A stretch of 26,392 nucleotides of DNA from an uncultured Bacteroidales bacterium (GTDB lineage Bacteria; Bacteroidota; Bacteroidia; Bacteroidales; Paludibacteraceae), in contig CALATT010000031.1 in assembly GCA_937891905.1 (NCBI GenBank), forward strand, positions 1-26,392, in the 5' to 3' direction. The notes below the pieces were generated by a model. The model saw nothing but the letters and a program-made list of their open reading frames with translations, ran no database searches and was not told the origin of the DNA. Shown in pieces: positions 1 through 8,092 of the stretch; positions within the stretch are counted from its first letter, which is position 1; each line of letters begins with the position of its first letter. A program made the translations under genes and the position numbers.

Positions 1-822
1 GGCGACGATACACCAGTCGTTATCCACTATATCCATGTTCAATGGGGTAGAAGCGCATAGTTGCATAGCCACTGGCGCAGCCGCATCCATTGAATAGAAT
101 GGGAATGGCACATATGCCCACTGCATCCATCCAGAGTATTTCATGCTGATGCGTGAGAAATAATCGGTCATGTCATATGGCACATTGCGTGGCGTTTTAT
201 CATTCGAGACGAGGTAGAAGCGTGTTTCATCGCGCACTTGTCCTGGGTCGAGCATAGTTGGGTCACCCGTGAGATAGCAGAAGTCTATTCCCACTTCATT
301 ACCTGCGTATCCGAGATCGGAATGCAGCCTAACGAGTGTGCTGGTTTGTGGTTGGTTAAAGGCGAGCGGTGTGGTGAACTTGGATAGTGGTACCTTGATG
401 GTGTACCATTGTCCATCCGCTGGCACTTCGGTAGTGGTGATGGTATATCCTTCTGCCGTTGTTTGACCAAGGAGGCATAAGGTGAGTGGGTAATTGACTG
501 TTCTGCGCAAGCGCATGCAAAGCGTCCATGTATTATCTATTTCGGATAGATCTACAGGGTTGGCTTTGGAGGCATTGACCGTTACTTGCCACCAGCTATC
601 TGCTCGCTTCTCAAAGAGTGCATATCGTGCATTCTCGCTGCGGTATATATTTCTTAGATTCCACTCTGTGCCTCCATAGTTTGGTCTAAGGTCCACGGAA
701 GTAATATCTTGAGGCAGTTGTCCTCCTCGCACGAAATAATAGCGCGTCTCGGTAGCATGTGCCATGATAGTGAAGGCACTAATGAGTGCTACGAATAAGG
801 TATGTATTGATATTCTTTTCAT
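1..822 (-). CDS. Secreted protein with RYYF-type beta-sandwich module, C-terminus beyond window (partial)
   Basis: The frame is open from an ATG at 820-822 down to base 1 with no stop, giving 274 residues of a longer protein cut by the window edge. It begins with MKRISIHTLFVALISAFTIM, a typical signal peptide probably cleaved near AHA, so the protein is exported. Just after it comes ETRYYFVRGG. This matches the start of modules in the 1536-residue protein at 3218-7828 (RYYFYRG, RYYIVGEG) and of the 240-residue protein at 13357-14079 (ERYYVMADD). The module closes with a YTIKVPLSKF strand and a GIDFCYLTGDP strand. That is the layout of a galactose-binding-like beta-sandwich, so glycan binding is plausible but unproven. 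A second module seems to start near residue 205 (ETRFYLVSND). The start lies 7 bases after the stop of the upstream IgGFc-domain gene, so the two are probably co-transcribed. Any T9SS tail would lie outside the window. Confidence 0.85.
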   Translation of the reverse strand, partial: MKRISIHTLFVALISAFTIMAHATETRYYFVRGGQLPQDITSVDLRPNYGGTEWNLRNIYRSENARYALFEKRADSWWQVTVNASKANPVDLSEIDNTWTLCMRLRRTVNYPLTLCLLGQTTAEGYTITTTEVPADGQWYTIKVPLSKFTTPLAFNQPQTSTLVRLHSDLGYAGNEVGIDFCYLTGDPTMLDPGQVRDETRFYLVSNDKTPRNVPYDMTDYFSRISMKYSGWMQWAYVPFPFYSMDAAAPVAMQLCASTPLNMDIVDNDWCIVA

Positions 823-829
823 TGCTTCA

Positions 830-3043
830 TTACTTTTGTGGTTGTGGTTCATCTGGCACATTATTATATATTGGCGTATATGGACATGTGATGATAGTGG
901 TACCATCTTGTCGTGTCAGTAGTACTTGGTATTGTGCATTAAAATCAAGTGTTTCTGTAGGTCCACAATAGTAGTAGGATGTATTGGCACCAGGTATAGG
1001 TTGTCCATTCTTATACCATTGGAATGCGGTGAAATGGTAGCCATCCACACCTTCTCCACGATTATATTTCTCATTCAGGACAGCCAGCACATCATTCCAT
1101 CGTTGTACGAATACGGATGATGGGTATAGGACGGAGAAGCGAATAGGTAGGGTGATAGTATCGCAGTTTTGTCCTTGAGGATAGAGAGTGAGTGTAGCAT
1201 TATATTCTGGCTGAATATAGAGATTAGCAGGTAGATTAGCACCTATCTGCTCTTTGACGAATAGGAAGGTGGTGTCTCTCCATCCTGCTTGCTTGGCATT
1301 GGCGTCAAAGGTCAGTTCTGCCTTATCGAATGCCCCTTCTGTGATGGTGAGATTGAAGAGGAGTTGTTTTTCCTCGCCACATATTTGGTCTGGGTAGGTC
1401 ATTTCCACCTTAGGGCATGGCGGTATTGGTGCAGGAATGACATGGAAATCAAACACTGCATATTCCACAGTACAGATATCGCTCACTGCGCGCACTTCAT
1501 ATGAGCCAGCGTCTTTCATTGTTACTGCAGGGATGACGAGTGTATCGCCTGTGGCTACAAGTTGCCCATCTTTGTACCATGCGAACTGCCCCACTCCATC
1601 TGCCGCTGAAGCGATGAGTGTGATAGGAAATCCTTCATCTATAGTAACAGCGGTATCTACATTGAGTGCCTCGTGTGTGACATAGACTGGCGAGGTGGTG
1701 GCATAATCAGAGAAGAAGCCATAGGTGAGTGTACCTTGTGGCTGTGATGCTCTATCCACTACGCCTAACTGGAATACGCCATGCTGTATCTCCACCTCAA
1801 CAGGCATATCGGCTGGTTTGGCTGTGACATCAAGTGTGGTGTACGACCAATCAGGATTACCTGGTACTGGTTTGAAGGCTGAGAATGGGATGGCATTGCC
1901 ATTCATAGTGAGCAATGCAGCATTATTGGTTTGGGTGAGAATATTGAGGTAGCAGAGGTTGGAATTAGGTATTCGCTTGTATGTAACATGCTTGGAACCT
2001 GTGCATCGCATTTGTGGCAGGATAGTTCCTCCCGATTCACCTTGTCTATTGGTGAATTGGAATACCTGAATGGCATTATCTGCTTCGATATATGTGACGC
2101 CTTTTATTTTCCTTGCTTGCCATTCTCCTGCTGATGCAAGTGTGATGGTCTCGGTATTGGTATCGTCAATGAGTGTGACATTAGTATTGGCATTGAGAGC
2201 TAATACATATAGGTATTCATTGGGCGAATTGGTGCCGGTGAGTGGAATGACGGTATAGTTCGTACCTGCCATATCTGTAGGTACGAGTTGCTCACCCACG
2301 GCATCTTGTCCAGCGGATGCATCCACAGAATCGTCTGATGTAGTGACCGCAATAGGTTTGGACGCCACTATGCGCGTGCCCATAAGATGCTTGTTGGCTG
2401 CGGTAGAAGCTGATTTAACCGCATATGTCTCTCCGCGCTGGAGGGTGACAGTGATTGGCGTAGTGCTTGCCGAGCCATCATCTTGGATAACCGGATTAGA
2501 TGGCGTGATTGTGACGGTGGTATTATTCTCCGTTGCGACTATTTGGATGGAATTATTGTGGCTTACATAACCATTATAACTCGCATAGTTAGCAAAGTTC
2601 GTTTGTGACATCACAACGAACTCCGTACCGAGTGCATTTTTTCCCTTAAGGGTATATGCTTCTCCATTGGCGTGAGTAATTTGGTAGTATGCCGAGATAG
2701 GTTGGTCAGTAGTGATATGCAATCCTCTGGGTGCAATCTTATTATATGGTGCTTCCAGATTCGCTTCGGCATACTGCTTATGGTCGGTACGAGGACCGAT
2801 AATGATGTCGCAGTAGCTATGTGCCAGAATAGTGGTATCTACCAGTATTCTATTCTGCCATGCTGGTTGCGTGATTGTCACTTTGGTGTCCTGGTCATAT
2901 GCTGATAAAATCATATGGAAGTCCGCCTCACCTGTATGGTGTGAGTTCATCCATGGTGCAGCAAACCAAAACTCGGTATCCACCTGCGCCATTGAGAGAA
3001 GGGCGCAAGTGGATAACAATAGTACTGAAAATAGTCGCTTCAT
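830..3043 (-). CDS. Secreted IgGFc-binding-domain protein with Ig-like domain
   Basis: 737 residues. The signal peptide MKRLFSVLLLSTCALLSMA is followed by a long region typical of the IgGFc-binding N-terminal domain family. Motifs include ALGTEFVVMSQ, ATENNTTVTITPS, GTRIVASKPIAVTTSDDSV and GEQLVPTDMAGTNYTVIP, at roughly residues 110-430. An Ig-like domain follows at about 460-535, with the QFAWYKDGQLV and DAGSYEVRAVSD strands. The C-terminal part has a cysteine-containing region and an FVQRWNDVLAVLNEKYN to FTAFQWYKNGQPIPGA segment at about 640-710, a pattern seen in Bacteroidales surface proteins. The protein then stops at a proline-rich linker (PDEPQPQK) with no T9SS-like tail, although such proteins often carry one. 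Function is unknown; adhesion or host/glycan contact is an inference. It sits between the small peptide gene at 3069-3197 and the partial gene at 1-822, in one probable operon. Confidence 0.85.
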   Translation of the reverse strand: MKRLFSVLLLSTCALLSMAQVDTEFWFAAPWMNSHHTGEADFHMILSAYDQDTKVTITQPAWQNRILVDTTILAHSYCDIIIGPRTDHKQYAEANLEAPYNKIAPRGLHITTDQPISAYYQITHANGEAYTLKGKNALGTEFVVMSQTNFANYASYNGYVSHNNSIQIVATENNTTVTITPSNPVIQDDGSASTTPITVTLQRGETYAVKSASTAANKHLMGTRIVASKPIAVTTSDDSVDASAGQDAVGEQLVPTDMAGTNYTVIPLTGTNSPNEYLYVLALNANTNVTLIDDTNTETITLASAGEWQARKIKGVTYIEADNAIQVFQFTNRQGESGGTILPQMRCTGSKHVTYKRIPNSNLCYLNILTQTNNAALLTMNGNAIPFSAFKPVPGNPDWSYTTLDVTAKPADMPVEVEIQHGVFQLGVVDRASQPQGTLTYGFFSDYATTSPVYVTHEALNVDTAVTIDEGFPITLIASAADGVGQFAWYKDGQLVATGDTLVIPAVTMKDAGSYEVRAVSDICTVEYAVFDFHVIPAPIPPCPKVEMTYPDQICGEEKQLLFNLTITEGAFDKAELTFDANAKQAGWRDTTFLFVKEQIGANLPANLYIQPEYNATLTLYPQGQNCDTITLPIRFSVLYPSSVFVQRWNDVLAVLNEKYNRGEGVDGYHFTAFQWYKNGQPIPGANTSYYYCGPTETLDFNAQYQVLLTRQDGTTIITCPYTPIYNNVPDEPQPQK

Positions 3044-3068
3044 ATAATTTCTTTAATAGTTCTATGGA

Positions 3069-3197
3069 TTAACGGCCTTGGTCTTGTGGTATATCTGTTC
3101 CACCACCTGTGCTCACGAATCCTGACACCATGCAAATTGCATGGGTGCCAGAGATTGTGAGTATATCCGTTACTGGTTTTTTATATATTTTATTCAT
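3069..3197 (-). CDS. Small Bacteroidetes peptide, 42 residues
   Basis: A short open frame runs from an ATG at 3195-3197 to TAA at 3069-3071 and fills most of the 174-base gap between the 1536-residue gene and the IgGFc-domain gene, in the same direction as both. The product begins MNKIYKKPVTDIL, has a middle ISGTHAICMVSG and ends in a glycine-rich STGGGTDIPQDQGR. This fits a recurring class of tiny Bacteroidetes proteins that start M-K-K-x-Y-x-x-P-x-x-E/D-V/I, pass through a hydrophobic stretch with M/C and end in a Gly/Ser/Asp-rich tail. Their function is not established. The A/T-rich leader before the ATG (revcomp TACAATAACA) is like that of other genes here. The start lies 20 bases after the stop of the upstream gene. 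Family membership is from memory of the pattern, not from a search. Confidence 0.6.
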   Translation of the reverse strand: MNKIYKKPVTDILTISGTHAICMVSGFVSTGGGTDIPQDQGR

Positions 3198-3217
3198 TGT
3201 TATTGTATTTAAGTAGA

Positions 3218-6200
3218 TTATTTCACTAATTGACCTGTGGTAGTATAGATCTTATCTCCGCGGAGGATGTAGATTGTACCATCTATGATCACTTTTTCTG
3301 CAGTGGTGGTGACGGTATTCTCTTGTAGGTCGGTAGCCACTGTTGGAGCCATCACTACGCGTGCTCGTGCGCTTGCAGGCGCGCCTGCTCCTATTGTAAA
3401 GTACGCACGCAGACCTTTGAGATTAGTAGAATCTCCGTCCTTAACTGCAATGAGATAATTATCTGTACCTAAGAAATAGTCACCTGTAGCCACATGTGTA
3501 GGATAGAAGATACCCTTCATATTGAAATAGGTTGTCTCTATTGGTCTGAGGGTATTATCAATTACTACATCTTCGATGATTACTGGTTGAACATTCGCCA
3601 TAGGCATGAAGAGGTAAGGCACACCCGCCTCAATGGTATTGACATAATCAAAATTGAGGTGTATGAGGCTTGAGCCGCGTAGTTCGCTGCCATTGAGTTT
3701 AGCGAGTTTGCATGCTCCGAATGCTGCATTTACTTGGTCTGCTGTCATTGAGAATGGCAAGCAGAGTGTGTACCATGCGCCATCTGCCACGAATGAGCGA
3801 TTGAGGTCCACATCAACGGTGTTACCATTATTCTTCTCAAGAAGGGTAATATAATTGTCATTATTGATACGATTATCATGTAGCAGTATTTTACGGTCAG
3901 TTCGAGGATTTGGGTCTTCTTCTGCTGGATCATTCGTAAAATAGAGATAGTCGATGTCAAAGAACTCATCTTTCTGTAAGTGATTGCTATTGCTACGCAC
4001 ATACACTTGCGCAGCTATTTGGCCTGCCTGTAAGTATTGCACTGGTGTCTTTTTAGCAGCCTCACTTAGCTTGAACTTTACAGTATGCCATTGTCCATCA
4101 CCATAGGTTACATACTCCGGTGAGTTGATTGTAAAGTTACCTTCTTGATTCTTGAGGTTAACTTGGAAGTTATTAAAACCTAGTATATAATTATCTATAG
4201 ATGAGCGGAAACGCATTACAAGATGCCAATTACTTGAATCATATGCATCAATTGTATTAGCAACTGTAGTATTTGATTTGAATGTTATTTCTGTCCAGTC
4301 ATGATTTCCTGTCTTCATAGAATAGTAATCAGACACACGGGTATCTTGATGCGCTAGATTTCCATAAGTAATAGTACAATCTACTGATTTATGCAAAGTA
4401 GCGTCTGTGCCTTCTCCTACTATATAATAGCGGGTGCCTGGTGCATCTTGTGGAGACACAGGTCCTGTTGGAATATCCGCTACAGTACCTTCATCAACCT
4501 TTGTAGCGTCATTGGTAAGATATGCATAATCAATATCGAAATATTCTCCATTCTTTGCACCTTTTGACATAAACACTTGAAGTCCTACTCCATTCTCCTG
4601 GAGATAAGCAGATGGAAGAGGAGTGGTGCCTTTGCAATCCTTTAATTGAAATTTAACAATATGCCATTTTTCATCATTATATGTAATCGTTTCTGTATTA
4701 TTTATAGGGAATTGTCCTAATGCGTCACTAAGATTTAAACTCAAATTGCCATTTTCTGGAGTACTCATATCAGTCTTAAATCTAACCACTAAATAATACG
4801 AGTCATTTATGGAATTTGGTATTGTTGTTGTAAGTGTATGAACTTGTTTGCTATAATTATTAAGAATATCAAATCGTGTATAATCTGAGATCTCAGTATT
4901 TACATTCATATTTTCTCCTCCCAATTTTGCATATGCTGACGGACGCGCATCTACGCTTTTGAGTGTTTCAGAGTTGGGGAGTGGATCTATATTATTACCA
5001 CGATAGAAATAATAGCGTATTTCCATACCTTCCGGTTTAGCAGGAGTGGTTACAAGATTGGTTGTTACTGCGTCTGCTGCAACTCCATCTTCGTTCTTTG
5101 CCACAACAGAGAAAGTATATTCTGTAGAGCCCTCAAGGCCTTCAATGACGCAAGTAGTGAGTTCACCTGCATTGCCTGTGAATGTTTTGGTAGTGCTGCC
5201 GTATGTAACTTCATATGTTACAACCGTTGATTTCTCACAATTAGCCTGTAGGTTCAATGTTACCTTGTCCCATTCTGTAGCAGTTGCAGTAGCGGTCACA
5301 TTTGTTGGTGCTGGTTCTGGTGTATATGTTTTCTCAATGTAGATTTGTGTTATCTCAAAATAATCATCCGTTTGAGCTTGTAAGCGTACTATATCTCCCG
5401 CTCCAAAGGTAACATTATTACCTATAACACTCCCCGCACTGCTCCAGTCCGAAGTTGAATAATCTGCATATTTTAAAATTATTTCTTTTTCTGCTGTATT
5501 AGAGATTTTTGCTTGAGGGATAAAGTATCCTATACGATTATTATTCCAACTGTCTTTACAGAGCGCAAAATGGAGGTTGGATTCTGAATTAGCACTTCCT
5601 TTTTTTACTTTTATATAAATTGCCAAATTGGAAGTTAGCGTTAATGCTTGTGCTGAAGTAAACTGTAATCTGATAATATTTGCTTCGTCTGCACATACTC
5701 GAGAATTCGATAGAGAAGTATTTCCTGTAAATTTAATTTTACCTTCTTCAACTGATACTTTATCCGAATATGTACCATATCCGTTTACACTTACATGACT
5801 TGTTAAATCCATATAGCCAGCTGGTACTTCGCCGAAGATGGCATAGCCTATTACTTCTGGTTCTGCAGGAGTAGTAGCATTGGCGGTTACAGGCGCTGCT
5901 TCGCCAGCTGAGTTCTTTGCCACTACAGAGAATGTATATGCTGTAGAGCCCTCAAGGCCATCTATGACACAAGTAGTGGTTGCTCCTGCATTGCCGATGA
6001 ATGTTTTTGTTGTGCCATTGTATGTGACATCATAAGTCACTTTGGTAGAGGTTGTGCATTCTGCATACAAACTCAATTCTACTTTATTCCATGCTATAGC
6101 ATTTGCAGAAACAGATACACTGGCTGGTATTCGTTCTGTCTCATTAGTCAAGTAGATATAGTCAAACTCAATGGTTTGACCTGCATTATTATCAAAAGTA

Positions 6201-7828
6201 GAAGAGAAGTCAATGATTGTACCACCCGTAGCTATATTACCCAAATTATTCGTTCCAAAAATCACATCTTTTAATGGCAGGACATAAGTCACAAAATTAG
6301 TGGCGTCTGCATAAGTAGTCATCGTTGACATGTTTTGACCATTTACTTGTACTGTCAAACCACGGTCTTGTCCTTCATTTACTACTCCATTCTTTACACG
6401 GAATACAAGATTCCAAGTGTTATATACTGGAGTTAAATCCACATCGGCAGAAGATTTCAATTGGAAGTTGAGCCACCACTCTTTAACCATAGTAGTAATA
6501 CCAAAGAAAGTTTCTGATGGAATACAGTTCCAATGCACGCTTGAAACAGAGGTAGTAGCGGTATAGTCCGCTGTCTCTGCTACGCCAGCAGGAGTGACTG
6601 CAGTACCTTTGCGCAGATAGATGCGTTGTGGGTCTTGGTCAGGAATAACTGCGGGTTGCTCTGGTTCTTGGTTGGTAGTTTCTGCAGTAACATAGATAGC
6701 CTTGATAGTGAATTGCTCTCCAGCGGCTGCGCAAAGACGGAAGATCTCTGCTGCAGGGAAGTTAGCAGGAGCACCAATGAAGGATGCCTCTCCATAACTA
6801 TTCCAATCGGTAGCTACGCGGTCTGCGTATGCCAGTGCGATATCCGTATCGGTAGTATTGATATTTTCATTGGCGATAGTATAGCCAAGACGGCCATTAT
6901 TCCATCCATTATTACAGAATGCTACTTGTACATTGCCAACAGCTGCTTCAGCTTTTGCCAATACCACATGTACTTCAAACGCTTCGGTCAAAGTGAGTGC
7001 TTGTGCTTCTGTGAAGCTCATTTTGAGATAATTGCTTGACTCACAGATACGACCAGGAAGTCCTGCGCCAGTGAATACGCCATCCGCAAAAGTAGCAGAG
7101 CCTACAGCTTCGATAGTTACTTTAGATGTGAGGTCAATCGTTCCTTCTGGTGCAGTACCATAGAGATAATAAGCGCCGTTAGCTGGCTCTGGTGTTGGTT
7201 CTGGTTCTGGTTCAGGAGTAACAGCAGCCTCATCGGTAACATAAATAGAAGAGATAGTGAATGCCTCTGCCGCTGCTGCGCATACGCGGAGGAACTCAGC
7301 TGCACCGAAAGTAGCAGGAGTACCGATAAAGGATGTCTCTCCATAACTATTCCAATCGGTAGTTACGCGGTCTGCGTATGTCAATACGATGTCCGTAGCT
7401 GTCTCGTTGATGCTTGCATTAGGGATGATATAGCCTAAGCGTGCTGCATTCCATCCATTGTTGCAGAGAGCGAGTTGAAGGTCACCTGCTACGCCAGCTG
7501 CTTTAGCTACCACGATATGGATAGCAAAATTCTCAGATAGGTTCATCGCTTGCTCAGCAAGAAAATTCATTTGTAGGTAGCTGGAAGACTCACAGATACG
7601 ACCAGGAAGTCCTGCGCCTGTGAATACGCCATCCGCAAAAGTAGCCGAACCAAGTGCTTGTGCACTTACATTCGCGGTGAGATCAGTTGCACCTTCAGGC
7701 ACATTGCCATAGAGGGCATAGGTAGCTGCATTCGCTACGATAGACATACTAAACAATGCAACGAGCATTGCACTTTTCTTGATTGCCGAGAAGGCAGAGG
7801 AGAAGAGTTTTTTCATATTGTTAAACAT
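3218..7828 (-). CDS. Giant modular secreted protein with repeated beta-sandwich and FN3 modules and T9SS-like tail
   Basis: 1536 residues. The first ATG gives MFNNMKK; the second ATG (7814-7816) starts a cleaner signal peptide, MKKLFSSAFSAIKKSAMLVA, ending at VANA, and may be the true start. Two module types recur. Type A (YALYG-VPEGATDLT to FTISSIYVTDE) lies at about residues 35-200, 219-385 and 658-835. Type B (R-Y-Y-x-x-R/V-G to FDIDYxYLTND) lies at about 400-565, 936-1115 and 1131-1300. Two fibronectin type III-like domains (567-655 and 839-930) share VIxGLEGSTxYTFSVVAKN. A WYTLCLPFSM region follows at about 1350, as in many Bacteroidales secreted proteins. The last 26 residues (IIDGTIYILRGDKIYTTTG) form a short T9SS-like sorting tail. 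It is probably cell-surface; a binding or structural role is inferred and no enzymatic motif was seen. It has its own promoter and leads the small-peptide/IgGFc operon. Confidence 0.85.
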   Translation of the reverse strand: MFNNMKKLFSSAFSAIKKSAMLVALFSMSIVANAATYALYGNVPEGATDLTANVSAQALGSATFADGVFTGAGLPGRICESSSYLQMNFLAEQAMNLSENFAIHIVVAKAAGVAGDLQLALCNNGWNAARLGYIIPNASINETATDIVLTYADRVTTDWNSYGETSFIGTPATFGAAEFLRVCAAAAEAFTISSIYVTDEAAVTPEPEPEPTPEPANGAYYLYGTAPEGTIDLTSKVTIEAVGSATFADGVFTGAGLPGRICESSNYLKMSFTEAQALTLTEAFEVHVVLAKAEAAVGNVQVAFCNNGWNNGRLGYTIANENINTTDTDIALAYADRVATDWNSYGEASFIGAPANFPAAEIFRLCAAAGEQFTIKAIYVTAETTNQEPEQPAVIPDQDPQRIYLRKGTAVTPAGVAETADYTATTSVSSVHWNCIPSETFFGITTMVKEWWLNFQLKSSADVDLTPVYNTWNLVFRVKNGVVNEGQDRGLTVQVNGQNMSTMTTYADATNFVTYVLPLKDVIFGTNNLGNIATGGTIIDFSSTFDNNAGQTIEFDYIYLTNETERIPASVSVSANAIAWNKVELSLYAECTTSTKVTYDVTYNGTTKTFIGNAGATTTCVIDGLEGSTAYTFSVVAKNSAGEAAPVTANATTPAEPEVIGYAIFGEVPAGYMDLTSHVSVNGYGTYSDKVSVEEGKIKFTGNTSLSNSRVCADEANIIRLQFTSAQALTLTSNLAIYIKVKKGSANSESNLHFALCKDSWNNNRIGYFIPQAKISNTAEKEIILKYADYSTSDWSSAGSVIGNNVTFGAGDIVRLQAQTDDYFEITQIYIEKTYTPEPAPTNVTATATATEWDKVTLNLQANCEKSTVVTYEVTYGSTTKTFTGNAGELTTCVIEGLEGSTEYTFSVVAKNEDGVAADAVTTNLVTTPAKPEGMEIRYYFYRGNNIDPLPNSETLKSVDARPSAYAKLGGENMNVNTEISDYTRFDILNNYSKQVHTLTTTIPNSINDSYYLVVRFKTDMSTPENGNLSLNLSDALGQFPINNTETITYNDEKWHIVKFQLKDCKGTTPLPSAYLQENGVGLQVFMSKGAKNGEYFDIDYAYLTNDATKVDEGTVADIPTGPVSPQDAPGTRYYIVGEGTDATLHKSVDCTITYGNLAHQDTRVSDYYSMKTGNHDWTEITFKSNTTVANTIDAYDSSNWHLVMRFRSSIDNYILGFNNFQVNLKNQEGNFTINSPEYVTYGDGQWHTVKFKLSEAAKKTPVQYLQAGQIAAQVYVRSNSNHLQKDEFFDIDYLYFTNDPAEEDPNPRTDRKILLHDNRINNDNYITLLEKNNGNTVDVDLNRSFVADGAWYTLCLPFSMTADQVNAAFGACKLAKLNGSELRGSSLIHLNFDYVNTIEAGVPYLFMPMANVQPVIIEDVVIDNTLRPIETTYFNMKGIFYPTHVATGDYFLGTDNYLIAVKDGDSTNLKGLRAYFTIGAGAPASARARVVMAPTVATDLQENTVTTTAEKVIIDGTIYILRGDKIYTTTGQLVK
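7038..7645. repeat. Near-identical DNA repeats between modules A1 and A2 of the 1536-residue gene
   Basis: Bases 7038-7096 match 7587-7645 with one mismatch in 59, at a constant offset of 549 bases (183 codons). Bases 6782-6831 match 7331-7380 at the same offset with two mismatches in 50. The protein modules encoded around them are more divergent elsewhere. This indicates tandem duplication of an in-frame 183-codon unit, with patchy later homogenisation or selection. The two FN3-like domains also share DNA-level identity, offset by 819 bases (273 codons), for example CTGTAGAGCCCTCAAGGCC at 5122 and 5941. Confidence 0.85.
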
Positions 7829-7858
7829 TTAAGGGTGAATATGCTTTATTTTCGGGTG

Positions 7859-7886
7859 CAAAGATAGTGCTTTTTTAGTAAACAAA
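7859..7886 (-). promoter_or_regulatory. Bacteroidetes-type promoter for the 1536-residue gene
   Basis: On the minus strand TATCTTTG (7859-7866) matches the Bacteroidetes -7 consensus TAnnTTTG. A TTTG (7883-7886) lies 16 bases upstream as a possible -33 element. The expected transcript start leaves a short leader before either candidate ATG (7828 or 7816). A second TATCTTTG lies at 7883-7890, so the -33 element of one box overlaps the -7 box of another. Confidence 0.6.
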
Positions 7887-7978
7887 GATACGCATAGTGA
7901 CTAAAAAAGTACGGATTTTGACATACACCCGATTTTTATATGTTTTATAGCATTTTTTTATAGTTTTTATGGTGTAGG

Positions 7979-8040
7979 CCAATTGGTCTAATGGGACAAA
8001 TTAGTCTAATTGGGCTAATTGGACTAATTAGACAAATTGG
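7979..8040. repeat. AATT-containing tandem array, period about 9 bases
   Basis: This stretch is built of about seven degenerate 9-base units such as AATTGGTCT, AATTAGTCT, AATTGGGCT, AATTGGACT and AATTAGACA. It lies between fucO and the promoter of the 1536-residue gene, next to the GC-rich 14-base array at 8041-8090. Partial self-complementarity (AGTCTAATT against AATTGGACT) would allow weak hairpins. There is no T-run downstream that would make it a convincing terminator. Confidence 0.7.
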
Positions 8041-8090
8041 ACACCGGACGCCGGAGGCTGGACACCGAAGGCTGGACACTGGAGGCTGGG
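8041..8090. repeat. GC-rich tandem array, 14-base (2 x 7) period, 3' of fucO
   Basis: Units GGAGGCTGGACACC (8053-8066), GAAGGCTGGACACT (8067-8080) and GGAGGCTGGG (8081-8090) repeat at exactly 14 bases, with a decayed partial unit before them. The array ends 3 bases before the stop codon of fucO (8093-8095, TAG). The 14-base period equals two heptamers and matches the super-period of the array on the other side of fucO. Its G+C content is clearly higher than that of its surroundings. Confidence 0.8.
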
Positions 8091-8092
8091 GC

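Noticed and set aside
3128..3144. Palindrome CCATGCAA-A-TTGCATGG as an operator or terminator
   Set aside because: It lies inside the small-peptide coding frame, has a 1-base centre that cannot form a normal loop, and has no T-run after it.
6626..7039. 137-residue plus-strand open frame
   Set aside because: It lies antisense inside the well-supported 1536-residue gene, with no signal or domain features and low-complexity Cys/Ile/Ser composition.
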